DNA of 64,000 nt from Lagopus muta (lineage: Eukaryota > Chordata > Aves > Galliformes > Phasianidae), in assembly GCF_023343835.1 (NCBI RefSeq), contig NC_064437.1, positions 52,340,972 through 52,404,971 of the forward strand. The letters are read 5' to 3'. This document shows positions 1-14,400 of this stretch, one piece after another (position 1 is the stretch's first letter; each line of letters starts with the position of its first letter). The notes under the pieces were generated by a model. It saw nothing but the letters and a program-made list of their open reading frames with translations, ran no database searches and was not told the DNA's origin. The position numbers were made by a program, and so were the translations under genes.

Positions 1-3000
1 GCTGGTGTCCAGAGATTTAAGATAAGTTAAGTTTCTTTTGTTGGTGGTGGGTTTTTTTGTTTGTTTGTTTTTGTTTTTAAAGCATAAACACAACTTGCAA
101 AAGGTTCCAAATGAATTATGGGGATGCTCTACACAGCAGAAAGCTGAAAGCTGCATTACAAATCCCCCTCCAAATTACTTTACAAAATGAAGCAATTGTC
201 CAGAAAGCATTTGTGATTAACAAATTGCCAGCTTGAAGATTCTTCCTTTTCCTCTAATAATACCTCAGATTACTCCTTTAGGTTACAGTTACATTATAAT
301 ATAACGTATACGCTATACCTGTTGCACAATGTACTATCCATAAATAATACAAAAAATAATTCTAGATAACATAAAGCTTTACCAGTGAGTCTTCAGGGTG
401 AATAATACGCTCTTCCAAACAGTTGTCATTTCAATCAGAAAATAAATCATATGATTTCCACATAAGACTCCTCTGTTTTCCAGCTAACTGCAGACTTGAC
501 TGAATACAATGTGAAAAGAGCAGACGTCTAACGTTTTTAGCCCACCTTTTGAAATTATAGCATACTATATAGGACACTACTTTAATTTCTGTATAAAGTC
601 TAAAAATTTTTTAGAAAAGACCAGGAGGAAATCTTTTCAGTGTGGCTGAAAGGTCGCACTTCCTAATGCAGGAAAGAAACATTGCCAAATTACAGAAATC
701 ACTTTTAAAAAAAAAAAAAAAAAAACTGTAGGGTACAGGGGAGCACTTTAAAAATAGTCACTATTGAAACATTAAACTTAATGAGAAACTTAAAGATCAA
801 AAGATAGTAATATTCAAATCACTAAGTTCTTTGTGACTTTCATCTCTGCAATAAAGCTGCTATGAAGTAACTTAAAGCTATAATGGTTTTTAGTAGCATC
901 TTTTTTTACCCATACTCACCACCAAGTAAAAATCTTCATAGCAGCAACAGACAGGGAAAAGAGATACACAGTTAATTGCAGAAGCATACAAACACACTGA
1001 TTATTTTTAAACTGCAGCTTTTTATGCTAGTACACTTATTGGCTTCCTCTTTGCTGTCAATATTTTGAAGGTAAACAATGAGGGTGAAATTTGACTGGGA
1101 ATTCAAATAATCGGGTAACAATAACAAAATAGACGTCATTACAATCAGTGGATTTGACATCTCAAGAGTTAAAGTAGAGTCATAGTATTATGAAAAATTC
1201 AAAGCATAAGTACTCACAGATGAAGTACACCTGGTGAACACATTTGCCAGTGGCATGCAGATGACACCTGGAAACTTTCCAGTGCTGAGTATTTCCAAAT
1301 ACACAGTGTACTACTGTACAGTCAACAAACAATTATTTTGGTACTACAGCAATTCTACTTCTGTACTAAACAAAATGTATGAGTCACACATTCACTACAA
1401 TACAAATATATCAGCAGCTTCTCCCCTTCAGAAAAGTATGGATTCTCTTGGTAATTCTGTGCCCTACCCCTAAAAGACTCAAATAACATTTAACACTCAG
1501 AAGAGACCAGTGTAAACATCTCATTTAATTCAAAGAACCTCTCCTAGTAAAAAGTATATCAAAAGCTCAGTTTCTTGTTGAGTTTTTACAATATCCAGTC
1601 TTAAATTAAGAAAGGAGTCGTGATGGATACTTCCTCCCATGTCTTCCAAAGGTTACTCATTCTCACCTACATTTTATCTTGCGTTCCTACACTGAACACA
1701 TTCGATTTGCACTCTCAGTGAGTCTCTCATTTATTTTCCAAATAAAATTATTTTGAGATCAGACATCTTTCTTCTGTGTAAACATCTAGGGGACATGATC
1801 AAAAAACTTCTTAATCTGAAACAAGTTAAAGAAACTTATGAGAAGAGATTTAAGTATACAACATGTGTTTTCTATTCTTTAAATTAAGCTTGAAAGCTCA
1901 AAATATATTTTAACAACTCTATTTAGTACTCTCTGTTTTTCTTTTTTTTTTTTTTTTTTTTCTCCCAGTAGTGGCAAACAAAGGTAATACTGACTCCTTA
2001 ACTCTGATTTTCATTCCCTGCTTTTGGATCCAGGGCAGTACTATCAGTCCTCATGTAATAATATCACACCAGGAACAGATGTTGAACTGATTATGCACCA
2101 TTATAATTAACTGCTTTTCAGTGACACAATTTTGGAACAGCTTTCTGGAATGTGCAAGTACAAACTACTTTCTTTGTTCTGGATATCTGACAGTGTTCTT
2201 GGCCATGTAAAAATGAACATTGATCTATTGAGTCCCGCTTGCCAAGTGATCCTGGTTACTCCACAGAACTGCCCCAGGATATAATCATTCCTGCAGACTG
2301 TCTTCTGAGGATTTTACATTTTCCATCTGGATCATGAATAAATGCTCTGAACAGCATCAAGCCATCGGGAGCAGGTCAGACAGAAGTCTGTTTAGATCAC
2401 TGTCCTGTCTTTGAGAGCAGTCAAGAGAACATTCATAAACATAAGAACTAAAGAAAAAAGCCCTGCAGGTAACATACGCAAGGCATGAAAAAAAATTTTA
2501 ATTCTTAGAAACTCCAATCCAATTATTTGTTGCTGCATCAGTCCTATAATATGTAAAACCTTAAAAAAAATTTTTTTTTTTAATCTGAGTAATCTTCTCT
2601 ATTAACTTTTAATATACTATCCATGGTTTTTAGGATAAAACTCTCTTAGCTATTCATCATTCCATACCTCTGCACATTTATAGCCCATTTTCTGTACCTT
2701 ATCTTGTCCTGCTGTACGCTGTTTGACATGGAAGTACACAGCATCTGAGATGCAGATGCATAATTCTGCTCTTACACAGGGAGAACAAGATGTTTTCTTT
2801 TGTTACTTGTGTTGACTACTGCTGAGCTTTCAGAGAACTAAGTTCAGAATCAACCAGTACATAAGTTAGAAGGTGCTACGTGCCCCTTTTCATCTACCAT
2901 TCATCAATACTGACATTCATCTTGATGTTATCAGAATCTTGGTCTCAATCACAGAAAAAAATGAAGGACAAAAAAAGAGTAGATAGCTAATGGAATTATT

Positions 3001-3776
3001 CACACATTCCAGACATCAATTCACATTCCCAACCCTTCCTTGCATCCTCATTCTTTTAGGTACAAACTAACTAATATAAAAAAATTATTTCCTTAGTGAT
3101 CAATACTTTTTTTTTTTTCCCTGCAGAATAATCTCTATTACCTTACAGTGCCCAAACAGTCAAAAAAAAAGCAATTTGTAGAATAAAGCAAGCAATACCT
3201 TCCCCATAACCACATCCTCAGTCAGAGCTGCATCCTCTGCAGCTTCAGGACAGCCTTTGATTATGAGCTATGGACACACTTGTCCAGACAGAGAAAAATT
3301 GCTCAGCAGATCGTATCCATCTCTGATGACTGAGTAGTATCTCCTCCATGAGGTCTGTAAATCTTCAAACTATTCACACAGATCAATACAGTGAAGAAGT
3401 GATCCAAGTTCTCTTTTGCAAAAAGCGCCAATCCGGTTGATGGTGTTTATGCATATTGCATCTCTGCATTTAATTATTTCCCCTTTCATGGTCAATTTGG
3501 CAGAGTCTAGGCAACCTCAAAGAGGCAAAAATTTTCCTAGAAAAGCCCAGGAAGAAGACTTTCATGCTGACCAGTTCCTGGAAAGCGATTCCCATAATTA
3601 ACCAGTTAGAAAACAACACAACTATAAATGAAGAAGTCATCAGTATGGCAGGAAATCAGCAAAACAATGCGGAACAAAGTAACAGCTGAAAGGAGGGAGA
3701 GTAGCAGCTTGCTCTGTGACCAGAGACATGGATGAAAAACAGGTTTTGTAGCCAACCTACACAAAACAATTGATCG

Positions 3777-3850
3777 TGGAAGTCACAAATACCCCAAGTT
3801 GGAAGGAACTTGCAAGGACTATCGAGTCCCCGTGCACAAGGACAACACAG
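3777..3850 (-). mobile_element. Possible old CR1 tail
   Basis: The plus strand carries a run resembling the CR1 3' end read backwards (AAGTTGGAAGGAACTTGCAAGGA followed by ATCGAGTCC-like sequence). The terminal octamer repeats are too worn to recognise. It may equally be chance similarity. Confidence 0.4.
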
Positions 3851-5564
3851 AAAGGCTATCTCAAGGAAGGTGGCATCCAAAAAGGCTATTTTTCTAGATC
3901 CACTAAGAAGAATAAACCAATTTCAAATAATGTTGTCAATAATTTTACCTTTGTTTCCCCTCTGGTTCCAAAAGTTCAGCCACTAAACAGGAACCTTTCC
4001 ACTTTCAGTTTCTTTTAACCATTTCTTTGCAGTCAGATTAATACACTGTCACCAGTCAGTAACAAAATCTCTAAGTCATTATTAGCATACTATTAATCAT
4101 AAAGCTGTGATCTAAATGACTCACATAGAAAACTAAAACTTAACATGACTGAAGCAGCAACTAGCAGAAACAATATGCTAAGGTCTTTCTGTACAAATAA
4201 ATTGCTACCATCAATACCAACAAAAAAGATTTTAGTTGAGATGGAAAAAAACAAGACCAATCCAACAGTGCTCTGTACCTTTTAAAATCATGTACGTACT
4301 CCAAATCCTATTTTCACAGGCATGCTCTTACTGTGGTTTAATAGTTTTTCTCTCAATCATACCTTCTCTCTTTCCTTTCCACAGAACCAATAACTAAGCA
4401 CAAAATGCCTCAGTGTACAAGAAAAAGTAAAGATTCACTTATTTTTAAGGAATACAGAGGGAAAAAGGAAAATCTATCAATCTGCCAAGAAAAACTAGGC
4501 CAACCAATGAGAAATCTGGCTTTAAGCTTTTGTTCATTTTTCATTAATCCAAAATGTAAAAAGCTGGAATAGAGCTTATAGGGCTTCCCTTTTTTTTTTT
4601 TTTTTCCCCTCTACAATACAAATGCATTTCCCCATGGGTTGAGTTAAATGTAATGACTTTTCTTATAAAAGAACAAGTTTTATCACCACTCTTCACAAAG
4701 TTAACCTCAATGTTAATTACATAAAAGAAAGAATACTATTAATAGTACAAATTAATTTTATTTCTTGAAACTTCATCACCTCCTTGCCTTTCAGCTTACT
4801 GACAGTAATGAACGATAAGTGAAAGGACAACCAGAAAAGCACAGAGATGGTCTCTCCACTTAAAGAGTGAACATGGCCCACTTTCCTGAGTTTGATAACC
4901 ATGTCAGCTCTGGCAGAAACAAATCCCAAGGAAAGAGTTTTGAACTCTCCAAACTCAGACATAAACAGAAGGAGGTCATTCATTACCAGCACGCAGTTAA
5001 GCTGCAGCACTTCTTGCCATGAGATGCTACGAATGCAGATCTGGGAAGGATTCAGAAGAGCACTGGACCACACAATAGAACAATCCATTTTGGTAAATTA
5101 AACACACATGAACTACATCTCCAAGATGGGCTGGAAACTGGAAAGTCCTTATGGGAAAAGTTGCAGTGCTACACTACTCTATGCACCAGGCTTCTAAACG
5201 CAACAGGGATAGGATACCAGGCTACATGGCTGTGGTATGGTCCAGACAGCTACTCACAAGTTTTTATCAAACATCCAGACTGCAGCAAATGAAAAGCTGC
5301 AGAAATGTAAATATTTTTAGTGTCCAGGTATTATATTCTTATAGACTTAAGAACTGAAAATTTGAGCAAAACAGCAGAGCAGCAATTGAAAAAAAAAAAA
5401 TAGATGGGAAAGCCATCCAGTTCTTCAATGTACAGAAGCTTTCTTAGCTGTTACAATTTGAAAAACAGCAACAAACTGAAAAACCTTACAGACTAACTAG
5501 TGAAATGGAAACACTGACTCAAGAAATAGTTCAGTACCACCATTTTGATAGCTACTTTCAAAAA

Positions 5565-5915
5565 AGGGAGAAATGAAAAAGAAAAAAGAAAAAAGAAAAA
5601 AAAAAAAAAAAAAAAAAAACCCTGACTTCAGAGCTATTTAATAAATGATTACTTAAGGGATTTTATTTGTTTAAAACAATCGCACTGCCTCAGCTAAAGT
5701 AGTGATCTGGAAAGCCAGCATTAAAAAATTATTTGCTCTAATCTATTCCAAACTTGGGTTTGGCATCTAATCCCTCTTCATTACCAAATATCTTTATAAC
5801 CAAATAACTGTAATAAAGATATTGAAGTAGTGTCCTCAATTGTTCAAAGGTACATACAAAAAAAAAAAAAAACAAAAAAAAAAAAAAAAAAAACCCAAAA
5901 AAACAAAAAACCCCA
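5565..5915. repeat. Cluster of A-rich simple repeats
   Basis: An imperfect A-rich stretch ending in A24 (5596-5619) and a second A-rich stretch with interspersed C (about 5858-5915) flank ordinary sequence. On the minus (gene) strand they read as T-rich. Confidence 0.8.
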
Positions 5916-6968
5916 CAACTTTAACAGCATTTAGGGTCACTGAAGCAGTCAATTTCCTTACTCTTATTAACAATACTTGAAAAAATAAGGAGGGCAGTTT
6001 CTTTTGAAATCACTTAGTTCAATTACCAAGAACTGCTGTCTTATCTATTTAAAAAAAAATAAAAATGATGTTGTAGTTAGAGAGTAAATTGCTGACTATG
6101 TCACATTGTTTTGAAGACCACATTATGGGAAAATTTATTAATGGACTAGTTATTAAATATAGGCACAAATTAATTAATAAGAATTGTTTCAGGAAGAATA
6201 GTTAAGTACAGAAAGGTTTACAATGACAACCGATAAGCATGAAGTATTCTAAAGCAATAAATTCATTTGCTCTATATTCAGAGAATTAGAATTTATTACA
6301 TTAATTTAGCACTTGTGGTTATTCTTTGGTTTGTGAATTTATATTGTTGACTCTTTACACTGTTATATATAACAAGTAATTTTGCAAAAAGTTGAGTGAA
6401 TTATGAATTTTCAACAACAAATGACATTTCTTTGTGGGCTTTTTCCACATTTCAAATGTGAGGAATTTCAGTATTCATCCTTTCATTGAGGAAATAAAGA
6501 CAAAGAGAAGCATGTGAAAAATTACCATCCCTTTTTAAGCAGATCTCATTGTTTCTTTTTTCAGTTTAAGCTAAAAGCATTGCCTCTCTAATATCTGCTA
6601 CAGCTTCATGAGGAAGATATTCCAGGTCAGTCTTTATTTTACGCAGACAGCAAATAGCATTCATTTAGTACACATTCAATTGTACTAATAAATAAAACAA
6701 ATGTCAAGTATCTGTGACTGACATAACTTCATTTTCTCATATTTATATCTCTAAAACTGCCTGCCTCCACTTTTCCTCAGGTATACAAAAATAGATCCTA
6801 AAATCCTGAAAATTTAATGTGACCCTATAAGCATCTGAAGAAATGAAAGGAAAACAAAGGAAATACCAACCAAGAGAAACAAAATGTATATTAAAATTAC
6901 CCTTACAGATGGCTTCCCAATATCAGTGAGTGGATTTATTTTCTCACTCAAAATTTCTCTCAAAAAAA

Positions 6969-7172
6969 ATCAGAATCATAGAATCATTTGAGTTGGAAGG
7001 GACCCTGAAAAACCACCTAACCCACATCCCCTACAAGGAACAGGGACACCTATGGTTCCATCAGGTACTCAGATTCCCATCAGACTGACCTTGAGTGCCT
7101 CCAAGGAGGGGCATCCACCACCACTCTGGGCAACCTGCTCTAGTTCCTCGTCATCCTTATTGTAAAAAATGT
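6969..7172 (-). mobile_element. CR1 3' fragment
   Basis: On the plus strand, AGAATCATAGAATCATTTGA leads into GTTGGAAGGGACC and then the familiar CR1 3' untranslated order, including a GGGGCATCCACCACC-like block and CTGGGCAACCTG. This is the 3' end of a minus-strand CR1, diverged but easily recognised, inside the proposed ADGRA intron. Confidence 0.85.
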
Positions 7173-10100
7173 TTTTCTTATAGGCTGATTAACTTTGAGA
7201 GCTTATTGTTACCAAATGCAGAGAAAAAACGGCAGAAATTCTTCTTACATGCACCAGTGGTTTAACAGCTACGTGAATACCTGGTGTTGCAACTCCCACA
7301 GATTGACTCCATTTTCTGAGCACCATGTAATCCAAATTTTGTTAAACAATCACAGTATTGTACTTCGAAGAGGTACCTGAAGCATAATATGACAAAATCC
7401 TGTCCTTCCCTACTTACATATATTTACCTTGCTACAGATGAGATACCTAATCAGGGCCTCCTGCAATAAATAAATGTTATGATGACAAGTTGGTACACCC
7501 AATCTGCAAAATGAATGTCTAACAAAAAATAAGTCTTGAATGATGATATTTATTACAGATGGAATGTCATGAATTGTTTTATTGCCATGAAAACATGGTG
7601 GTTTTTTTTTTTTTTAAAGACTTATTTAATAGAGCAGTGTCAGTCATGGACCTGGACAAGGAGTGAAGTTTGCAGGAATGACCATCCATTTCTGAGCAGT
7701 GAAAGCTCATGTATTTTGACTGTGCACCTTTCCTGCATCCCATCCTTAATGTGGATGGGAAGTCATGGCTTTTGCAAAATGAGTAGGGATTTGTCAACTG
7801 CTACAGCCATTGCTGAGAACAGTTCATTAACATGTTCTAATTTAAGATGGAGCTATACGATAAACTTCACATGTGAATAATGCTAGCTATATCGCAGGAG
7901 AAAGGAATGCAGTCCCATAAGTTTAGATTTGCCTACATATTGAAAAGTTTAGTTTTCTGGCTCAAGAACTGCAACAAGAATAACAGCACATGTCAAGATT
8001 TCATCTTATATCACTATAATTACTTGTGTTATACACATTTCACAGTTTTGGAAGGATGGTTGCAATATTGCTTGAGCGCTGTCACAAAGGGTAGAGAAAA
8101 CTAGAAATTAGACTTCTCCTCTTCCCTTCTAAGCAATATACAATTCTAGGGTTGTGAAGCAAATCTGACCATCAAGACATTTCCCTCCAACTGTCAGCAA
8201 CATGGGCTGCAGTTTAATATAAAAACACTGCTTGACACAACCACATTCAGACTTCTCTATGCTGCTGGCTGCAGTTCTAATGATAAACTCTATTTTGTTC
8301 TGCCTCCTTACATTTTTCTTCTTTGAAAGTTGTGTAATAGGATCAACTCCATCTGCCTGGCCCCAATTCCAGGCAGTGCTGAACTCCAGGGCTTAAGTCA
8401 GATCTCTCTGAGGACCCATATCCTCACTCATTTCAGTTCCAGTCAGTAAGTTCAGAAGAAATGGATAAAGTGAGTCAAGGACCAAAGGTAACGAGGGAAG
8501 ATGTAATGGAGGGTTTTAGAAAGATCTGGAAAGTCATGAAAGACCAGAGAAGAGATGGAGACTGTGAGCTAGAAACAGCAGCACACACCAGTGAAAGTGC
8601 AAAAGAAATGAGTGCATATGGGAAAGTGAGAATGGAGCATTAAGAACACCAAGAGGAGAGCTGATGAGGGAGACAGGTATCGTTCAGTTTTGTTTTTAAT
8701 TTTTTTACATGCATTTATAGCAAAGGGTAGTGTATATTTCACATCAGTGTCGAATAAAAAGGTGCAGTTAAGAGAAAAAATTGCAGTAAATATCAATGAA
8801 AGAGTAATAATAGAAGCAAAGTGCAGAATTAGAAGGTTCTGAGACTAATGGGAAATGGCTCCATGCATACAGAATGTCCCATGGAAGACAAAGAGAATTA
8901 ACCAGGATGCACTGTAGCATGCAAATACACATTACTTAGAAGTGCTGGTCAGTTTGATTCCTCAGTATTGGCAGTGAGTATTTTCTTCAGTGCCAATAAG
9001 TTTCTTGTTGCACCAGGTTGTCAGCACACTCCCTTCGAGGAACCTTTCCTAACATTACAGTATACTTCCTTTGAAGTTTCTATAAAACTGTACTGATAAA
9101 ATTCTAAACACACGGGTTATGCTTTTCTCCCTTCCCTCTGCTCTCACAGAAGTTGATACCATGATGAAGTGCAGATATCCAAGCAACTGTTGCCTGGGAA
9201 ATTACTCTATATTGAAATGTGAATTGTTTGATTTTTTTCCTTAAATCTATCCTTTTCTTCAAATTTTCCAGGCCTGTTTTGTTACCGCTAACTTTATTTT
9301 CCATCCGTGATCGTGTTTGTCCTTTACTCAAGTTACATAAAAGTCTAGATTTGAAAGGCAAAGGTTTATCTATAAAATGTGCACCAATACACTTTCTGGG
9401 GTAATCTACATCGTAACATAAAAATGAGAGTTTTATGAAGAGACACCATCTGGATTGTTATTAGAAGGAAGAAATCACCATATTTCTGAAATAAACTAGG
9501 AAAATCGTAATTGTTACTAATTTGGAGGCCTTAACTAATCAAGTTACTCAAGAACTATGATACCTTACTAACATAGAAAATCCCTTGAACTTCATTATGT
9601 GTTCTGCAAATACTCTAGCACGTACACTGAACTTGCATGCCAATGCCTTTCTACCTCTACATTTTATTACCAACCATTTCAAAAGACAGTCATTTACCAA
9701 AGGAAGGTTTAAAACACAAGCTTAAAAGAATTTGCTCACTTATGCACAGCTCTCAGCAAATCCCAATTCCATATGATCTGGAAAATAACTCTCAGGTTTT
9801 TGTGAAGATTAATAGGTCTATGAGTGTAATACCCATAAACCACTGGGTGTTTACTTCATTGGCAGAACAGTTTATACATTTGACATACTGCTGTTTCGGA
9901 TAAGATTATATCTGACTAAGAACAGAAAAGAAACTGTCAACAAGGCTGTAAGACTATAACAGAAAATGCAAAAGCAGTTTTCATATGACTGAATGTACCT
10001 TCAGAGTACTCCCAAATCAGTCCCAGGCATGAAAACACAGTTGGAAATGATTTTAAGAGAAGGGTGAAGAATGGCATGCTGCCACAAAAATAAGAACTGA

Positions 10101-11164
10101 GCCTGAACTTTCTCTGTATTACGTAATTTCCAAAGTAAATGGAAAAAATATTAGTATTATAAACAACACAGTGTTTTTAGCCAATTTAGACTTGGGAAGT
10201 CCAGAACCAGACAGCAAACTTGCAACTGACCAGAGTTAATCAGAGCCAATTAATGCAGCACACACCCAACCTTTTCATTCTCCTGCACGCTTCTGAAGCT
10301 GTAATGTTTTTTTACAACCTATGTCGAAGATGGAAAGGGAGGAAGCTTAGAAATCTATTTTCTTCAAACTCAAAAAAAAAAAAAAGAGCACAATTATAAA
10401 TTTTTGATAGATACTAATAAAGCAGTGAAATTCAAGCTGGCACAAAATTCTTACTCTCACGTCCATGAAGGAAGTGTGTAAGCTTCTTTTTTTTCTGTGT
10501 GTGTGTATATATGTATATATATGAACACATGCATATACACACAAGTTTCCTACAGGATGTTAGAACCCAGTCTCTGCCCCAGTAAAGACAGACTGCCCTT
10601 GAACTTACAGATTTACGTCTGTACTGCAAAAGCAGGAGTAGAGACAAAAGTGAGGAACTTAGGGGTGGATTATGTGGAGCGTGGCTGAATACAACAGCTG
10701 CAAAGTACATTCTGACAGAGGGCCCCAAATAGGGCACACTTTCCACAAGCAGTATTCCTTGGCTACTTCTGCCCAATGCTGGCAGTACTTCTGGGTCTGT
10801 ATGGATAGTAAAGGAACAAATGGGCTTCTAGAGTCACAGGTGTTAGCAAGACCATTACAGTACAGCATCAGTTATGTGTGTCATTTTGAACCTCTGAATG
10901 ACACAGAAAAAAAAAAAAAAACATATGGGAATATTAAACTTTGTATGCTTCATGCTAGTAAGACTTTGAAGCCCCTTCCCTTCTGACTGTTAGAACTGTT
11001 ACTGGAAAGTAATTTTCCCGTTCTTCATCTCTCTCCCCACCATGCTATCCCCATCTCATCACCTCACCTCTCCTCATGCTGCTATAGGGTTTTTAAAAGG
11101 ACTCAAGGAAAGAAAAACATATCTTGAGGAAATATTTCATTTTTTCTTCTTAAACTAAAACTAT

Positions 11165-11169
11165 GAAAA

Positions 11170-11202
<33 letters not shown>

Positions 11203-11499
11203 AAGAAAAAGAAAAAGGAAAAAGAAAAAGGAAAAAGAAAAAGGAAAAAGAAAAAGGAAAAAGGAAAAAGGAAAAAGGAAAAAGGAAAAAGGAAAAAGGA
11301 AAAAGGAAAAAGGAAAAAGGAAAAAGGAAAAAGGAAAAAAAGAAAAAAGAGAAAAAGAGAAAAAAGAGAAAAAAGAGAAAAAAGAGAAAAAAGAGAAAAA
11401 GAGAAAAAGAGAAAAAGAGAAAAAAGAAAAAGGAGAAAGAGAAAAAAGAAAAAGGAGAAAGAAAAAAAGAAAAAAGAAAAAAGAGAAAGAAAGAAAAAA
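11165..11499. repeat. 335-bp uninterrupted homopurine tract
   Basis: Every base on the plus strand is A or G. The tract begins as (GA)n, becomes alternating GAAAAA and GGAAAAA units, then a clean (GGAAAAA)n array at about 11250-11335, then GAGAAAAA-type units of 8-10 bases, and ends at the first T at 11500. It lies in the proposed ADGRA first intron, where the pre-mRNA would carry a U/C-rich tract. The long Lys/Glu/Arg and Phe/Leu/Ser reading frames on both strands are by-products of the repeat. Confidence 0.97.
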
Positions 11500-14400
11500 T
11501 AAAAAAGAAGCACTACACTACCATATCTAAAGAGCTGCCCACTTTAAGGGCTGACAGTACCTAGGTCCCAAGGGGCAGCAACTCATACAGCTTCCAATAA
11601 TGGGAAATTCCACATCCATACATCTCTCTCTCCCAGGCCATCACATCAGATGAGAGTATCTGCATTTCAAAAGCAAGATGCTGTTGCACACACCTTCTAA
11701 TCATTAAAACTAAGTGGATTTTATGAATATTAGGGTAAATGACAAAAAAAAAATAAAAGAAGAAAAGAAAGGCGGTGACGTGTTAAATCTCTCCCTGCTT
11801 CAGGCAAAAGTGGTCAGTAGCTAACCAAATTATACCATATCATAAAACCCCAACTTCATTTAAGACTTCTCAGTAGCTATCGCATATACACTTAATACAC
11901 ACATACACTGCTATCCTCCTGTCTATCTCAGCAGTTTATTTATATCTCTGGAATGAAACTAAGTGTAAGATACTGCAAATTTCCCAGCATGCAGCAAAAA
12001 AAGAACTGTATTTCTACATTAAATTACCAAATTAACAAACCATTTAATACCAGCAAATAACTTTATCTGCTTCCAAAAATTCTCACCACTTTCCTCCTCA
12101 CAAACAGTTTTCCTCAGAGGAAGTTACCTTGAGAACTCAAAGCACCAGAAAGATATGTGGCATTTTTTTCAATTCATGATATTTATGATCTAATCAAAAG
12201 GGAAAGAACTTCAGCCTTTATAGAATTTTGAACATCATTTATAAATAAAGCTCTGTTTGCCTAAGCAGAACCTTTTTGCCCTCATCTCTTGTTACAATTT
12301 CCACTAATACCCATGGATTGGCTTCACTAACAGTAAGTTGTAATTTGGAAATGGCCAGAGTCCTTCACGGTTCTGACACACAGACAACAGAATTTGAACC
12401 CAGACATCCTCTCATCAGAAATAACATGAAGAAAAATTAGTATTTTCAGTTATGGTATTTTGTGGCCACTCCAGTTGAACCATCAAGGAAATTTAGACTA
12501 ATATCTAAAGACTTATCTTCTCTACTGTTTTTCTTTTATCTTAGTTTTGCCTTTCCCAAGCATTCCTCTCAGACCTTCCATGCCTTCTGCATCAATTTAC
12601 TTTATGATAGGAATTTATTTCACAAGAAACTGACTTTGTTTTCTAAGAGCTTTTGGAGAAAGCATGTATAAATATGTATAGATCCATCAATAATGGAGCA
12701 GGAAACTTGGTTTTTGTATTTTTTTTTTCTTCTGGCACTTTGAGTGAACACAGGAAGTTAACTAAGGTGAAAAAGTCTGTGAAAACCTTTACAATGAGAA
12801 CTACCCTACATTCTTTATGAATCCAGTTATTTGGAAACCAGCAACAATACGTGAGACCTTATAGCACTAAAAAAAAAAAAAAATCAAGTTTTAAGATGGG
12901 GAGATAAAACTAATGAATAATATTTTTTGTTCATTCTTCCCTCAATTCTTGCTTTGTTTGCTTTGGCCAGCTTAAAGTCTAAGCTCTTAGGGACAAAAAA
13001 ACATTTTTTAGATATATTTTTACAGTAAGATGCTTACATTAACTAAATCATATTTATGTATCCTAAGCTGAAGTAAAATAGAAGTGTAAAACTCAGGACT
13101 GGACATGGAAAATATACAGTAATATAATAAGATAGAATAAATAGCAATATACATAACATAAATGAATGTGACATAAAAGTAATTTGGGGGCAGAAAAGCG
13201 GGGTGAATATTGCTTTCAGAAGGCTTGCTAATGTTTGGAAAGCAATCTGAGGATGGGAATATGCCTGCTGTATGGATTGTGCCTATGGGTTTCCACTGGA
13301 GTCACGTAGCCCTATTCTGAAATTGAGAATCTAAGGAATTTGAGACAACCTCACAATCAAAAATACAGACACACAGACATAAACGTGAAGAGTCATATAG
13401 AAGAGCTGCTATGACCATACAATACCCTAATTTTTTTCATGTCTACAATGACATTTAAAACAACAGATGTGCCCAGGCATATCTCTGGGCAAAATTTGTA
13501 AAAAAAAACACTCTCCCAAATATGTTAGACTTCCTTTGGAATTGGGAAAGAGGGAAAATAAAGTAATGTTGCTATGAGAAACTGACAACCTTTGTAACTT
13601 CAAAATATATACTAAGCTATATCAAGAACTGTAATGAAAGGGGAACTTCTAAGAACTATAAGGTTAAACTCCTTGGCACCATTCGATAGGAAAATGAAGG
13701 AAAAAAGTACAGCTAGTAAGTAACCTACAGGTATAGCATCCTGTGTACGTGGAATAACGCAGAACAAAACCTAACTGCTATTCCCTGTAATTTCAAATAG
13801 CACTCCTGCACTGCAAACAAAGTGGCAAACTTGGTCTTATCATCTTATTCTGCAGAGCCCCAGCTTCAGCAACTCAATCAAAAATGTAAACCTAACATTT
13901 TCATTAGAACAGAAGAGGAAAAAAACGCAGTCATTCATTTTCTCTAGTACTACACTTTAACAACCCAATCACACAATTCAAAAATAATAATTTCTAAAGT
14001 ATTGGTTCATTGTAAGAATTCCCACGTATTCAGACATGCAGTTGTGCCTGAGAAAACTATTATCATGGAGGGATACGATCCTTCCTTGTTGGGTCCACAC
14101 CCACTGAGAGGAATCTGGGGAGCTCCCATAATTTTGCGAGGCCACAGCAAAATTCTCCATGGAAATCAAGAAAAGAAACTCCTATCTTCTACCCTCTCAC
14201 TGATATACAAGGCATAAAAATACCTCTTGCAAATCAATACAGTTTAGAATTCCTTTCAAGAAAACACACATGAATACTTTGTGAAGATACAGCTGTTTTT
14301 TTTTTTTTCCTTTCAATCCAGATCAAGTACTTGAATCCCATTTCCAGAGAAGTAAAATACTAAAGAAAGCCAGTAAAACAGAGAGCACAGAACAAGCCTC

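Noticed and set aside
11103..11564. Long Lys/Glu/Arg-rich plus-strand frame and Phe/Leu/Ser-rich minus-strand frame (133 and 136 codons)
   Set aside because: Both are simply translations of the homopurine repeat; a tract without T on one strand contains few stop codons.
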